Shown one piece after another: positions 51,024 to 58,884 of a stretch of 64,000 nucleotides of DNA. Source of the stretch: JBCBKU01 sp965267475 (GTDB taxonomy: Bacteria > Pseudomonadota > Alphaproteobacteria > Rhodobacterales > Rhodobacteraceae); NCBI GenBank assembly GCA_965267475.1, contig OZ254079.1, positions 3,100,001-3,164,000 on the forward strand. Reading direction: 5' to 3'. Position 1 is the first letter of the stretch. The number at the start of each line of letters is the position of its first letter. The notes under the pieces were generated by a model that saw only the letters and a program-made list of their open reading frames with translations, did not search any database and was not told the DNA's origin. The position numbers were made by a program, and so were the translations under genes.

Positions 51024-51347
51024 ATGTCAAATGCGCTCGACACCGTCTTTGCCGCCCTCGCCGATCCGACCCGGCGGGCGATCCTGTCCATGCTCCTTGA
51101 AGACGACATGGCCGTGACGGATGTGGCCGAACCATTCGAGATGTCGCTGGCCGCCATCTCGAAACACCTAACGATCCTGTCGAAGGCCGGCCTGATCAGC
51201 CAGGAAAAGCGCGGCCGCGTCAAATGGTGCAAACTGGAACCCGACGCGCTGAAAACCGCCTCGGTCTGGATGCAGGGGTTCGGTCAGTTCGAGCCTGTAA
51301 ATCTTGACGATTTCGAACGTTTCCTGGAATCCGAACTCGGCACGTAG
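51024..51347 (+). CDS. ArsR family transcriptional regulator
   Basis: 107 residues. Winged helix with LADPTRRAILSMLLEDDMAV and recognition helix FEMSLAAISKHLTILSKAGL. This matches the ArsR branch that often pairs with SRPBCC/AHSA1 proteins, but no such gene follows here. No metal-binding Cys cluster is present. ATG at 51024 is used since the family starts there. Target unknown. Confidence 0.88.
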   Translation: MSNALDTVFAALADPTRRAILSMLLEDDMAVTDVAEPFEMSLAAISKHLTILSKAGLISQEKRGRVKWCKLEPDALKTASVWMQGFGQFEPVNLDDFERFLESELGT

Positions 51348-51418
51348 TTACCCGCATCCCGCCCGATTTTCGCCCCGCTTCCCCGCTAAACCGCAGGGTG
51401 AATCACCCGGAGGTCGGC

Positions 51419-51655
51419 ATGAAATACATCATCCCAAGCGCGTTCATGGTTTTTGGCGGCTGGCTCGGTATGGCGATTTTGACCGACAGCTTGCCCCGCG
51501 ATAACCCGGAAGACAGCCGCATGGCCGCCGCGGTTGAGGTGATCGATACCGTCGTGGCCGAGATCGGCGTGAACGAAGCCGGATGGGGTGCGATGGGCGT
51601 CGGCATCCTGTTCGCACTGGCCGTCCTGATGGTCACCCGTTCGGAAGAAGCCTAA
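51419..51655 (+). CDS. Small two-helix membrane protein
   Basis: 78 residues. Membrane helices at about 4-22 (IIPSAFMVFGGWLGMAIL) and 54-71 (WGAMGVGILFALAVLMV) with an acidic loop between. GGAGG at 51408-51412 sits well before ATG at 51419. I do not recognise the family. Its stop overlaps the convergent DMT transporter stop by four bases. Confidence 0.65.
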   Translation: MKYIIPSAFMVFGGWLGMAILTDSLPRDNPEDSRMAAAVEVIDTVVAEIGVNEAGWGAMGVGILFALAVLMVTRSEEA

Positions 51656-52557
51656 GACCCGACCGGTTCGGGATCCGGTTTCAGCAACAGCAAAAGCGCG
51701 ACAACGATCAGGACGATACCGCCAAGGGTCAGAAGTGGCGGAACTCCGTGCCCCTGCGCGATTTCCCACGCGATCACCCAGACCGGCGTCAGATAGGTAT
51801 AGGCCATGACCTTCGCCGCTGGCAGCCGCAATGCCGCGTATTGCAACAGCACAAATGTCGCCGCGCTGGCAAAGACCGCCAGATACCCGATCACCAGCCA
51901 GGTGAAAACGCTTAGCGCCGCCCAATCGGTCGCGCGGATCTCGCCCCAGCCATAGACCAGCAAGATCAGCAGCGCGCCCAGGATCATACCCAGCGTGAAA
52001 ACGGGCGCCGGCTCACCCCGGTTCAGCTTGGGCACAAGCGGGGCATAGGCCGCATGGGCGATACAGCCCACGAAGTAAATCGCCTCGCCCCGCCCGATGT
52101 CGAACGCCAGAAGCGCCGCCAGATCCGCCCGGAAAATCACCCAGACCGCCCCGAATGCGCCGATCACAATGGCCAGGGCGGTGCGCGGTGTCGTAATTTG
52201 CCGGATCAGGAAGTACCCGAACACCCCGGCCATCGCCGGGGTCAGGGTGAACACCGCCGCAGCCGACACCGGCGGCGCCGTCTTCAACCCCTCGAACATC
52301 AGTACGAAGTAGCCCGCAAAAAGCGCCCCAAGCACCAGATACCGCCAAGGCGCCTGCCATGCGCCCCTAAAGCGCAGCCCCCGCACCAGGCAAAGCGCAA
52401 AGACCACCGCCGCCGCCAGGACAAAGCGCACCGCCGTCAACGCGCCGGGCTCCACGTCATTCGCAATCTGCACGCCAAGACTGAACGACCCCGCAATCAG
52501 GGCCGAGAACACCAGCATCGCCAGATGGCCACGCTGGCCTTCGGTCAGTCGTACCAC
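51652..52557 (-). CDS. DMT superfamily (EamA) transporter
   Basis: 301 residues with ten membrane helices in two EamA repeats; AAVFTLTPAMAGVFGYFLI and AAALRL-like AALRLPAAKVMAYTYLTPVW mark the repeat ends. It exports or imports a small metabolite. GTG at 52557 overlaps the LysR gene end by 13 bases; ATG at 52518 is an alternative. Co-transcribed with the LysR gene, which may regulate it. Confidence 0.87.
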   Translation of the reverse strand: MVRLTEGQRGHLAMLVFSALIAGSFSLGVQIANDVEPGALTAVRFVLAAAVVFALCLVRGLRFRGAWQAPWRYLVLGALFAGYFVLMFEGLKTAPPVSAAAVFTLTPAMAGVFGYFLIRQITTPRTALAIVIGAFGAVWVIFRADLAALLAFDIGRGEAIYFVGCIAHAAYAPLVPKLNRGEPAPVFTLGMILGALLILLVYGWGEIRATDWAALSVFTWLVIGYLAVFASAATFVLLQYAALRLPAAKVMAYTYLTPVWVIAWEIAQGHGVPPLLTLGGIVLIVVALLLLLKPDPEPVGS

Positions 52558-53423
52558 TTCTTCGCTTCTTCCTTCAGAAACTTGAGGAAGGCCTGAACCT
52601 TGGTCGTCCTGTGCAGATCGACATGGGTGACCAGCCAGAACGGCGCCGACCAGTCGTCGCGCGGACACAAGACCTCGACAAGCCCACCGCGACGCTCTGC
52701 ATCCCAGCGCGAGGTGAAGCCGATCCCGGCCCCCTCGGCAATTGCATCTGACACCGACGGGTAATCCGAAGTCCGGTACCGTACCGCTTCGGCGGGCACC
52801 CGGTCCCACAGCCAGCGGGTGAAGGGCGCCCGTGTCGTCTCGTCATCCGTCGCCACGAAATAATGGCCGTCCAGATCATTCTCATCCTTCGGGCAGCCAT
52901 ATTTTTTGACGTAGGACTGTGAGGCATACATGCCGATTTCCAGCTTGCCGAACGGTTGAACGACGTTATCGGGCTGCTCGGGCGCATTGCCCGCCCGCAC
53001 CGCCACATGCGCCTCACCATATTCCAGGCGGAACACGCGTTCGCCGGTCAGATAGCGCACGATGATCCCCGGATGCATTTCCTGGAATTGTGCCAGGATC
53101 GGCGTCATCAGCGGCGAGATGGCCGCCAGTGACGTCACCACTAACTCGCCCGAGACCTCTTCACCCCGGCCTTTGATCCGGCCCACAAGCTGGGTGATCT
53201 GATCATCGGTGGCCTGGGCCACCTGGAACAGGTCCTGCCCGGCCTCAGTCGCCGTGTACCCGCGCGGATGGCGCTGGAACAGTTTTACGCCCAGCCGCCC
53301 TTCCAGCGCATCGATATGCCGGATCACCGTCGCATGGTGAACGCCCAGCGCATCGGCGGCCCCGCTGACGGTTCCCGCGCGCACCACCTGATAGGCCGTG
53401 CGGATTTCATCCCAGGCTTCCAT
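52545..53423 (-). CDS. LysR family transcriptional regulator
   Basis: 292 residues. HTH at residues 3-60 (AYQVVRAGTVSGAADALGVH, HHATVIRHIDALEGRLGVKL) and an effector-binding domain after it. It is divergent from azoR-doxX across 121 bases and overlaps a DMT transporter gene, so it may sense a quinone or electrophile and control both (inference). Confidence 0.92.
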   Translation of the reverse strand: MEAWDEIRTAYQVVRAGTVSGAADALGVHHATVIRHIDALEGRLGVKLFQRHPRGYTATEAGQDLFQVAQATDDQITQLVGRIKGRGEEVSGELVVTSLAAISPLMTPILAQFQEMHPGIIVRYLTGERVFRLEYGEAHVAVRAGNAPEQPDNVVQPFGKLEIGMYASQSYVKKYGCPKDENDLDGHYFVATDDETTRAPFTRWLWDRVPAEAVRYRTSDYPSVSDAIAEGAGIGFTSRWDAERRGGLVEVLCPRDDWSAPFWLVTHVDLHRTTKVQAFLKFLKEEAKKWYD

Positions 53424-53544
53424 GGGAGACCCTCCAAGATTTGTGCGAATTCCAACAGATGATGTTTGATTTGCGCCATTGCGTTCGAAAACACAAGGAT
53501 CAATTTGAGGTCAAGGCAACAAACCACCCAATCAGGATGATCCC

Positions 53545-54135
53545 ATGACCCAAACACTCCTTCAGATTGACGCCTCGATGCGTAAAACCGGCTCCGTAAC
53601 CCGTGACCTGACAGCCCGGGTCGCCGCGCGGTTTCCCGACGCCCGGGTGATCCAGCACGACCTGGCCGAAACACCCGTTCCCCAGATCGACGAGGCGTGG
53701 ATCGGTGCCAATTTCACACCAGCCCAGGATCGCACACCGTCGCAAAACGATATCCTTGCCCTGTCTGACCGACTTGTCGCCGATCTTGAAGCAGCCGACA
53801 CCGTCGTCATCGGCCTTCCGATCTACAATTTCGGGGTGCCCGCCGCGCTCAAGGCATGGATTGACCAGGTTGCGCGCGCAGGGCGCACGTTCCGCTATAC
53901 GGAAAACGGTCCCAAAGGTCTTCTGACGGGCAAGCGCGCCATCATCGCCGTCGCCTCGGGCGGCACAAAGGCCGGGTCCGAGATCGACTTCGCCACCGGA
54001 TATCTCCGCCACGTGCTGGGCTTCATCGGGATCACCGACGTGACCTTCGTGACCGCGGATCAGATGATGCAGGGCGGTGACACAGCGCTTGCCCGTGCAC
54101 AGGACGCCGTGGACGCACTGACGCTGGCCGCTTAG
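53545..54135 (+). CDS. azoR: FMN-dependent NADH:quinone reductase / azoreductase
   Basis: 196 residues, flavodoxin-like. LLQIDASMRKTGSVTRDLTA is the FMN phosphate loop and LPIYNFGVPAALKAWIDQVA the second flavin loop, with RTFRYTENGPKGLLTGKRA following. AzoR-type enzymes reduce quinones by two electrons with NADH and give protection from thiol-reactive electrophiles. It is followed 28 bases later by doxX and is divergent from a LysR regulator. Confidence 0.92.
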   Translation: MTQTLLQIDASMRKTGSVTRDLTARVAARFPDARVIQHDLAETPVPQIDEAWIGANFTPAQDRTPSQNDILALSDRLVADLEAADTVVIGLPIYNFGVPAALKAWIDQVARAGRTFRYTENGPKGLLTGKRAIIAVASGGTKAGSEIDFATGYLRHVLGFIGITDVTFVTADQMMQGGDTALARAQDAVDALTLAA

Positions 54136-54163
54136 AGTCCCCGCAAAACAAGGGACAAGAGGC

Positions 54164-54529
54164 ATGGCAGACAGCGGACGCGACTTCCTGTTGATCGGCG
54201 TGAAGGCGGTCCTGACGGCGGCCTTCGTCGCGGCAGGGATTTCAAAACTCGCAGGGGTCGAGATGATGGTCGCGACCTTCGATGCGATTGGCTGGGGCCA
54301 GGGGTTCCGGGCTCTGACCGGCATCATCGAGGTTGCGGGCGCGGTGATGCTCTGGGCTCCGGGGATGCAGGCCCTCGGGGCCTTTCTTCTCTTCGCAACG
54401 ATGTTCTGTGCGGTGCTGTTCCACATCTTCCTGCTCGGACCATCGGCCATCCCGGCCGCAGGCCTCGGCATCCTGGCGGCCTATGTTCTTTACAGGTACC
54501 GCGCGCAGCTTTCCCGCAACACGGCCTGA
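54164..54529 (+). CDS. DoxX family membrane protein
   Basis: 121 residues, four membrane helices. AAFVAAGISKLAGVEMMVAT and GFRALTGIIEVAGAVMLWAP match DoxX. The family is often found beside quinone or thiol-stress enzymes, as here with azoR. Role not biochemically defined. A structured repeat begins one base after its stop. Confidence 0.87.
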   Translation: MADSGRDFLLIGVKAVLTAAFVAAGISKLAGVEMMVATFDAIGWGQGFRALTGIIEVAGAVMLWAPGMQALGAFLLFATMFCAVLFHIFLLGPSAIPAAGLGILAAYVLYRYRAQLSRNTA

Positions 54530-54530
54530 C

Positions 54531-54593
54531 ACTGGGGGTCTGGGGGGCATCCCCCAGGGCCTGCGTGGCCTGAACGCAAACGCATCGCATGCG
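54531..54593 (+). repeat. Structured ~63-nt element, copy 1 (after doxX)
   Basis: Order of parts: CTGGGGG (54532-54538), a second CTGGGGG (54540-54546), then CCCCCAG (54551-54557) able to pair with either; then GGCCTGCGTGGCCTGAACGC and AAA; then CGCAT-CGC-ATGCG. About 34 of 37 bases in the second half match copy 2 at 60102-60164. Confidence 0.75.
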
Positions 54594-54691
54594 CCCCCCG
54601 GGGCGCCCTTGACAAGAAACCCCCTCGCCCTCTATCTCCCGCGCACGTTCCGGAAGTGACACTGCTTCCGGTCCCGGGCCCGTACCGGGAT

Positions 54692-54731
54692 CGCCCCCCA
54701 CCAGCGAGGTTTCGCCCGTGGGGGCGTTTGG
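54692..54731 (+). terminator. Hairpin upstream of ffh
   Basis: CGCCCC(C)CAC (54692-54701) pairs with GTGGGGGCG (54718-54726), followed by TTTGGCGTTTT. The 260-base gap between doxX and ffh otherwise holds structured element copy 1 and a GC-rich dyad near 54668-54692. Could terminate doxX or form part of the ffh leader. I find no 4.5S RNA here. Confidence 0.5.
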
Positions 54732-54789
54732 CGTTTTCCGTGTTCGGGCTTATCTCGGGCGTGTCATCAACCGGCGAAAGGGGCCGCAG

Positions 54790-56301
54790 ATGTTTGAAAA
54801 TCTCTCCGAACGTCTCTCCGGCGTCTTCGACCGGCTGACGAAACAAGGTGCGCTCTCCGAAGACGATGTCAAAACCGCGCTCCGCGAAGTCCGCGTCGCG
54901 CTGCTCGAAGCCGACGTCTCGCTTCCCGTCGCACGCGATTTCGTCAAGGCGGTGCAAGATAAGGCGACCGGCCAGGCCGTCACCAAATCGGTGACCCCCG
55001 GCCAGCAGGTCGTCAAGATCGTCCATGACGAACTCGTCCATGTGCTGGCGGGCGACAACGAAGACCCCGGCGAGTTGAAGATCGACAACCCGCCCGCTCC
55101 GATCCTGATGGTTGGCCTGCAAGGCGGTGGTAAAACGACGACGACGGCGAAACTCGCCAAGCGCCTGACCGAGAAGAACGGCAAGCGTGTGCTGATGGCC
55201 TCGCTCGACGTGAACCGCCCGGCAGCCATGGAACAGCTTGCCATCCTCGGCAACCAGATCGGCGTCGACACCCTACCCATCGTCAAGGGCGAAGCCCCCG
55301 TCCAGATCGCCAAACGCGCCAAACAGCAAGCGACGCTCGGCGGCTATGATGTCTTCATGCTCGACACCGCGGGCCGGCTCTCGATCGATGAAGAGCTGAT
55401 GCAACAGGTCGAGGATGTCCGCGACGTCACGACGCCCCGCGAAACCCTGCTTGTCGTCGACGGCCTGACCGGTCAGGACGCCGTCAACACTGCCCAGAAC
55501 TTTGATGACCGGATCGGCATCTCGGGCGTGGTCCTGACCCGGATGGACGGCGACGGGCGGGGCGGTGCAGCGCTTTCCATGCGCGCGGTCACCGGACAGC
55601 CGATCAAATTCGTCGGCCTCGGCGAAAAGATGGACGCGCTTGAAACCTTCGAGCCCGACCGCATCGCGGGCCGCATCCTCGGCATGGGCGACATCGTCGC
55701 GCTCGTCGAAAAAGCGCAGGAAACCATCGAAGCCGAACAGGCCGAGCGCATGATGAAGCGCTTCCAGAAAGGCCAGTTCAACATGAACGACCTGCGCGGC
55801 CAGCTGGAACAGATGCTGAAGATGGGCGGCATGGAAGGGCTGATGGGCATGTTGCCCGGCATGGGCAAGATGAAGAACCAGATGGCCGATGCGGGCTTTG
55901 ACGACACGGTCTTGAAGCGCCAGATCGCCCTTATCCAGTCCATGACCAAAAAGGAACGCGCCAATCCGCAAATCCTCCAGGCCTCCCGCAAGAAACGCAT
56001 CGCCGCAGGTGCCGGCATGGAGGTCTCCGACCTCAACAAACTTCTGAAAATGCACCGGCAAATGTCGGACATGATGAAGAAGATGGGGAAAATGGGCAAA
56101 AAGGGCCTGATGAAGCAAATGGGCGGGCTTCTCGGCGGCAAGATGCCGGGCGCAGGCGGCGGAATGCCAAGTCAGGCCGACATCGAAGCGGCCCAGAAAC
56201 AACTCGGCAGCCCAGGCGCGATCCCAGGCGGTCTTCCAGGACTTGGCGGTCCCGGCATGCAGCTTCCCCCCGGTCTAAGCGGCTTCGGCAAGAAAAAATG
56301 A
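54790..56301 (+). CDS. ffh: Signal recognition particle protein Ffh
   Basis: 503 residues. N domain, then the G domain with LQGGGKTTTTAKLAKRL (P-loop), DTAGRLSIDEEL and TRMDGDGRGGAALS, then the methionine-rich M domain (about 325-450) that binds 4.5S RNA and signal peptides. A Gly/Pro/Met tail follows. ATG at 54790 gives the standard start FENLSERLSGVF. Its stop overlaps the first GNAT gene as ATGA (56298-56301). Confidence 0.97.
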   Translation: MFENLSERLSGVFDRLTKQGALSEDDVKTALREVRVALLEADVSLPVARDFVKAVQDKATGQAVTKSVTPGQQVVKIVHDELVHVLAGDNEDPGELKIDNPPAPILMVGLQGGGKTTTTAKLAKRLTEKNGKRVLMASLDVNRPAAMEQLAILGNQIGVDTLPIVKGEAPVQIAKRAKQQATLGGYDVFMLDTAGRLSIDEELMQQVEDVRDVTTPRETLLVVDGLTGQDAVNTAQNFDDRIGISGVVLTRMDGDGRGGAALSMRAVTGQPIKFVGLGEKMDALETFEPDRIAGRILGMGDIVALVEKAQETIEAEQAERMMKRFQKGQFNMNDLRGQLEQMLKMGGMEGLMGMLPGMGKMKNQMADAGFDDTVLKRQIALIQSMTKKERANPQILQASRKKRIAAGAGMEVSDLNKLLKMHRQMSDMMKKMGKMGKKGLMKQMGGLLGGKMPGAGGGMPSQADIEAAQKQLGSPGAIPGGLPGLGGPGMQLPPGLSGFGKKK

Positions 56302-56834
56302 CCGCCCGGACCGACATCTCGCAAACGCTGGAGACACCGCGCCTCCGCCTTCGCCCCCTTGCGGCGCGGGATGAAGCGGCCTGCATCCGTTTCTTCATGT
56401 CGGAACGCGCCCAGTATACCGGGGGTCACACCAACGAAATCCAGGCTTGGAAAAGCTTCACCTCGCATCTTGGCCACTGGCAGGCCCGGGGTTTCGGGCT
56501 TTGGGCCGTTACCGAGAAACCCGATGACGCGATCATCGGCATGGTCGGCCCCTACTTCCCGGCCTCCTGGCCCGAGACCGAATTGGGCTGGCTGATCTTC
56601 GACGGGCATGAAGGCAAGGGCTTCGCCCATGAAGCCGCGCTGGCCGCGCGCCGCCACGCCTATGACGCGCTCGGTTGGACATCCATGGTCAGCTACATCA
56701 GCGAATTGAACACACGTTCAGTTCGCCTGGCCGAACGGCTCGGCTGCACGCGCGACGCCACAGCGAAACGCCCACCCCATGCGGGCGGCAACGGGTTCGT
56801 CTACCGCCATCCCCTGCCCGAGGGACGCGTATGA
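56298..56834 (+). CDS. GNAT acetyltransferase, tandem copy 1
   Basis: 178 residues of the RimJ/RimL-like Acetyltransf_3 family. LETPRLRLRPLAARDEAACI is the N-terminal strand-loop, and GHEGKGFAHEAALAAR is the acetyl-CoA pyrophosphate loop. The strand with YISELNTRSVRLAERLGC is conserved in all four copies. It would acetylate an amine of a protein or small molecule. ATGA overlaps on both ends join it to ffh and copy 2. Confidence 0.9.
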   Translation: MTARTDISQTLETPRLRLRPLAARDEAACIRFFMSERAQYTGGHTNEIQAWKSFTSHLGHWQARGFGLWAVTEKPDDAIIGMVGPYFPASWPETELGWLIFDGHEGKGFAHEAALAARRHAYDALGWTSMVSYISELNTRSVRLAERLGCTRDATAKRPPHAGGNGFVYRHPLPEGRV

Positions 56835-57409
56835 CCGCCTTTCACGAAACCCCACCCAATGGCCCGACGGCCGACCGCGCCCGCGCCATGCAGGCGCTTG
56901 TACCGGTCATCGAAACCGAACGCCTGATCCTGCGCGCGCCCATGATCGAAGACTATCAGGTCTTCGCGAGTACCGTGCTTGGCCCGAATGGGAAATTTTT
57001 CGGCGAACCGAAGGATGGCGAAGAAGCGTGGGAGATCTTTATCCAGATCGTCGGCGTCTGGTTCCTGCGCGGCCATGGCGCCTGGACGATCACCGACCGC
57101 GAAACGGGCGAGGTCTTGGGCTTTGTCCTGATCGGCGCTGAGCCCGGCGATCAGGAACACGAATTGGGATACATCCTGACCGAAGCCGCCCAGGGCAAGG
57201 GCTTCGGCGCCGAAGCCACATCGGCCATTCGCGACCTTGCCCTTGGGGACTTCGCCCTGCCCTCATTGGTCAGCTATGTTCATAAGGACAACCGAGCATC
57301 CCGCGCGCTCGCCGAACGGATCGGTGGCCAGCGAGATCCAAAGGCCGAGGCCGCATTGGGCGAAGACGACGCCTGCGTCTATCGCCATGTCGGGGGCGCC
57401 GCGGCATGA
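56831..57409 (+). CDS. GNAT acetyltransferase, tandem copy 2
   Basis: 192 residues, same fold: VIETERLILRAPMIEDYQVF, acetyl-CoA loop EAAQGKGFGAEATSAIR and YVHKDNRASRALAERIGG. It has about 25 extra N-terminal residues compared with the others. Low identity to copy 1 indicates an old duplication. ATGA overlaps at 56831-56834 and 57406-57409. Substrate unknown. Confidence 0.9.
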   Translation: MTAFHETPPNGPTADRARAMQALVPVIETERLILRAPMIEDYQVFASTVLGPNGKFFGEPKDGEEAWEIFIQIVGVWFLRGHGAWTITDRETGEVLGFVLIGAEPGDQEHELGYILTEAAQGKGFGAEATSAIRDLALGDFALPSLVSYVHKDNRASRALAERIGGQRDPKAEAALGEDDACVYRHVGGAAA

Positions 57410-57921
57410 CCCTGCAACCCATCCTGACGACCGAGCGTTTGACGCTCCGCCCCTATGCCCGCGAGGATTTCGATCTTTACGCGCAGATATTCAGCGAGCC
57501 ACGGTCCGAGTATATGGACGGTCCCGTGGACCGCGCCAAAGCCTGGGACTATTTCGCCAATGACATCTCGACCTGGCACCTGAACGGATGGGGAGGTCTG
57601 GTGATCACCGATGGCAGCTCGGGCGAGGTTTATGGTTTTACCGGCCTGACCTATCCGCCGCATTTTCCGGAGCCGGAGTTTGGCTGGCTCGTGACAGGGG
57701 CGACCGAGGGCAAGGGTATCGCGACAGAAGCCGCCTTGTGTCTGAAAGACTGGGTCTGGTCGGAAACCGATCTTGCCACCTTCGTCAGCTACATCTCGCC
57801 CGAAAACATCGCCTCGATCCGCGTCGCCGAAAAACTCGGCGCTTATCGCGATGATCAGTGCGTGCGACCGGATGACAACCCGGTGGTCTACCGCCATGAC
57901 CGGCCCGGGGGCTCGGCATGA
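57406..57921 (+). CDS. GNAT acetyltransferase, tandem copy 3
   Basis: 171 residues: ILTTERLTLRPYAREDFDLY, loop ATEGKGIATEAALCLKDW and YISPENIASIRVAEKLGA. Closest in layout to copies 1 and 4 (all have a WHLxGxG-type strand before the acetyl-CoA loop). ATGA overlaps at 57406-57409 and 57918-57921. Substrate unknown. Confidence 0.9.
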   Translation: MTLQPILTTERLTLRPYAREDFDLYAQIFSEPRSEYMDGPVDRAKAWDYFANDISTWHLNGWGGLVITDGSSGEVYGFTGLTYPPHFPEPEFGWLVTGATEGKGIATEAALCLKDWVWSETDLATFVSYISPENIASIRVAEKLGAYRDDQCVRPDDNPVVYRHDRPGGSA

Positions 57922-58445
57922 CGATCCATTTTACCGTACCCAAGATCGAGACCGAACGCCTGATCCTGCGTCTGCCCGAGGCGGCCGATCTGGATGCGTT
58001 TGCCGATTTTCGAACATCCGAGCGATCGCATTTTGTGGGCGGGCCCTTTACCCGGTCCGAAAGCTTCCGCGATCTCGCGGTGCTGGTCGGACAATGGCAT
58101 CTGCGGGGCTATGGCCGCTGGATGATCACCGACAAGGAAACCGGCGAAGCGCTGGGGACCACCGGGATCTACCACCCGGAAGACTGGCCCGAACGGGAAC
58201 TCGCCTGGTCGCTTTTCGGGAATGCGGAAGGACGGGGCATCGCCTATGAAGCGGCCTTTGCCGCCCGCGCCTTTGCCTATGAGGCATTCGGCTGGCCCTC
58301 GATCATCAGCTGCGTCGATCCGGCCAATGCCCGGTCCGTTGCCCTGGCAGAACGACTGGGCGCGGCTTTCGAAAGCGTCTTCGACCACCCGACATTCGGC
58401 GCCATGCACGTCTGGCGCCACCCATCGCGCGAGGATTTGGCATGA
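57918..58445 (+). CDS. GNAT acetyltransferase, tandem copy 4
   Basis: 175 residues: IETERLILRLPEAADLDAFA, loop NAEGRGIAYEAAFAARAF and CVDPANARSVALAERLGA. Its stop overlaps an ATG at 58442 (ATGA) that opens a 44-codon frame reaching chorismate mutase. Like its neighbours it has no membrane or signal part. Confidence 0.9.
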   Translation: MTIHFTVPKIETERLILRLPEAADLDAFADFRTSERSHFVGGPFTRSESFRDLAVLVGQWHLRGYGRWMITDKETGEALGTTGIYHPEDWPERELAWSLFGNAEGRGIAYEAAFAARAFAYEAFGWPSIISCVDPANARSVALAERLGAAFESVFDHPTFGAMHVWRHPSREDLA

Positions 58446-58576
58446 CCCTGAGTTTTGACAAATTTGGCGTGCCGCATCTGCGCGGTTTTGCAAAATTGCC
58501 GTGCTGCGTGCGCAAATTTTTGTCTATTTCCCGCGCTGCGGGCGCGAAAGAATTGCACTTTTGGGGGCCGAAATGA
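58442..58576 (+). CDS. Possible 44-residue coupled small protein
   Basis: Frame from ATG 58442 to TGA 58576: begins MTLSFDKFGVPHLRGFAKLP, ends AKELHFWGPK; Cys-Cys in the middle and basic overall. Its start overlaps the copy 4 stop and its stop overlaps the chorismate mutase start, both as ATGA, so it fits the chain of coupled genes exactly. The DNA is more A/T-rich than its neighbours and has an AAAATTGC/GCAAATTTT imperfect dyad, so a promoter or leader role for the same bases is the main alternative. Not similar to a family I know. Confidence 0.45.
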   Translation: MTLSFDKFGVPHLRGFAKLPCCVRKFLSISRAAGAKELHFWGPK

Positions 58577-58884
58577 GTGATGACACCACCCGCGCTGCGG
58601 CCATTCTGGCCGATCACCGCGCCTCGATTGACCGGCTGGATGCCATCCTCGTCTACACGTTGGGCGAGCGCTTCAAGCACACCCAGGCGGTCGGCGCTCT
58701 CAAAGCCGAACACGACCTTCCCCCGTCCGATCCCACGCGCGAAGCGCAACAGATCGCACGGCTTGAAGATTTGGCGCGCCGGGCCGATCTGGATCCCGAA
58801 TTCGCCAAGAAATTCCTGACCTTTGTCATCGCAGAGGTCATTCAACATCATGAAAAACATGCAGAAAACCAGGAGACGACTTAG
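58573..58884 (+). CDS. Chorismate mutase (AroQ type)
   Basis: 103 residues, all-helical AroQ fold. SIDRLDAILVYTLGERFKHT with the following AVGALKAEHDLP and DPTREAQQIARLEDLARRAD carries the Arg and Lys residues that bind chorismate. It makes prephenate for Phe and Tyr synthesis. In alphaproteobacteria this gene often precedes rpsP. Its stop is directly followed by the rpsP ATG. Confidence 0.92.
   Translation: MSDDTTRAAAILADHRASIDRLDAILVYTLGERFKHTQAVGALKAEHDLPPSDPTREAQQIARLEDLARRADLDPEFAKKFLTFVIAEVIQHHEKHAENQETT

Noticed and set aside
52558..52809. Upstream extension of the DMT transporter
   Set aside because: It would overlap more than 250 bases of the LysR gene in another frame, and the ten-helix transporter is complete without it.
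54530..54789. 4.5S SRP RNA gene in front of ffh
   Set aside because: The gap is GC-rich and structured but lacks the conserved SRP RNA tip (GGAA loop with the asymmetric AGCAGCC-type strand). It contains the repeat element and a hairpin instead.
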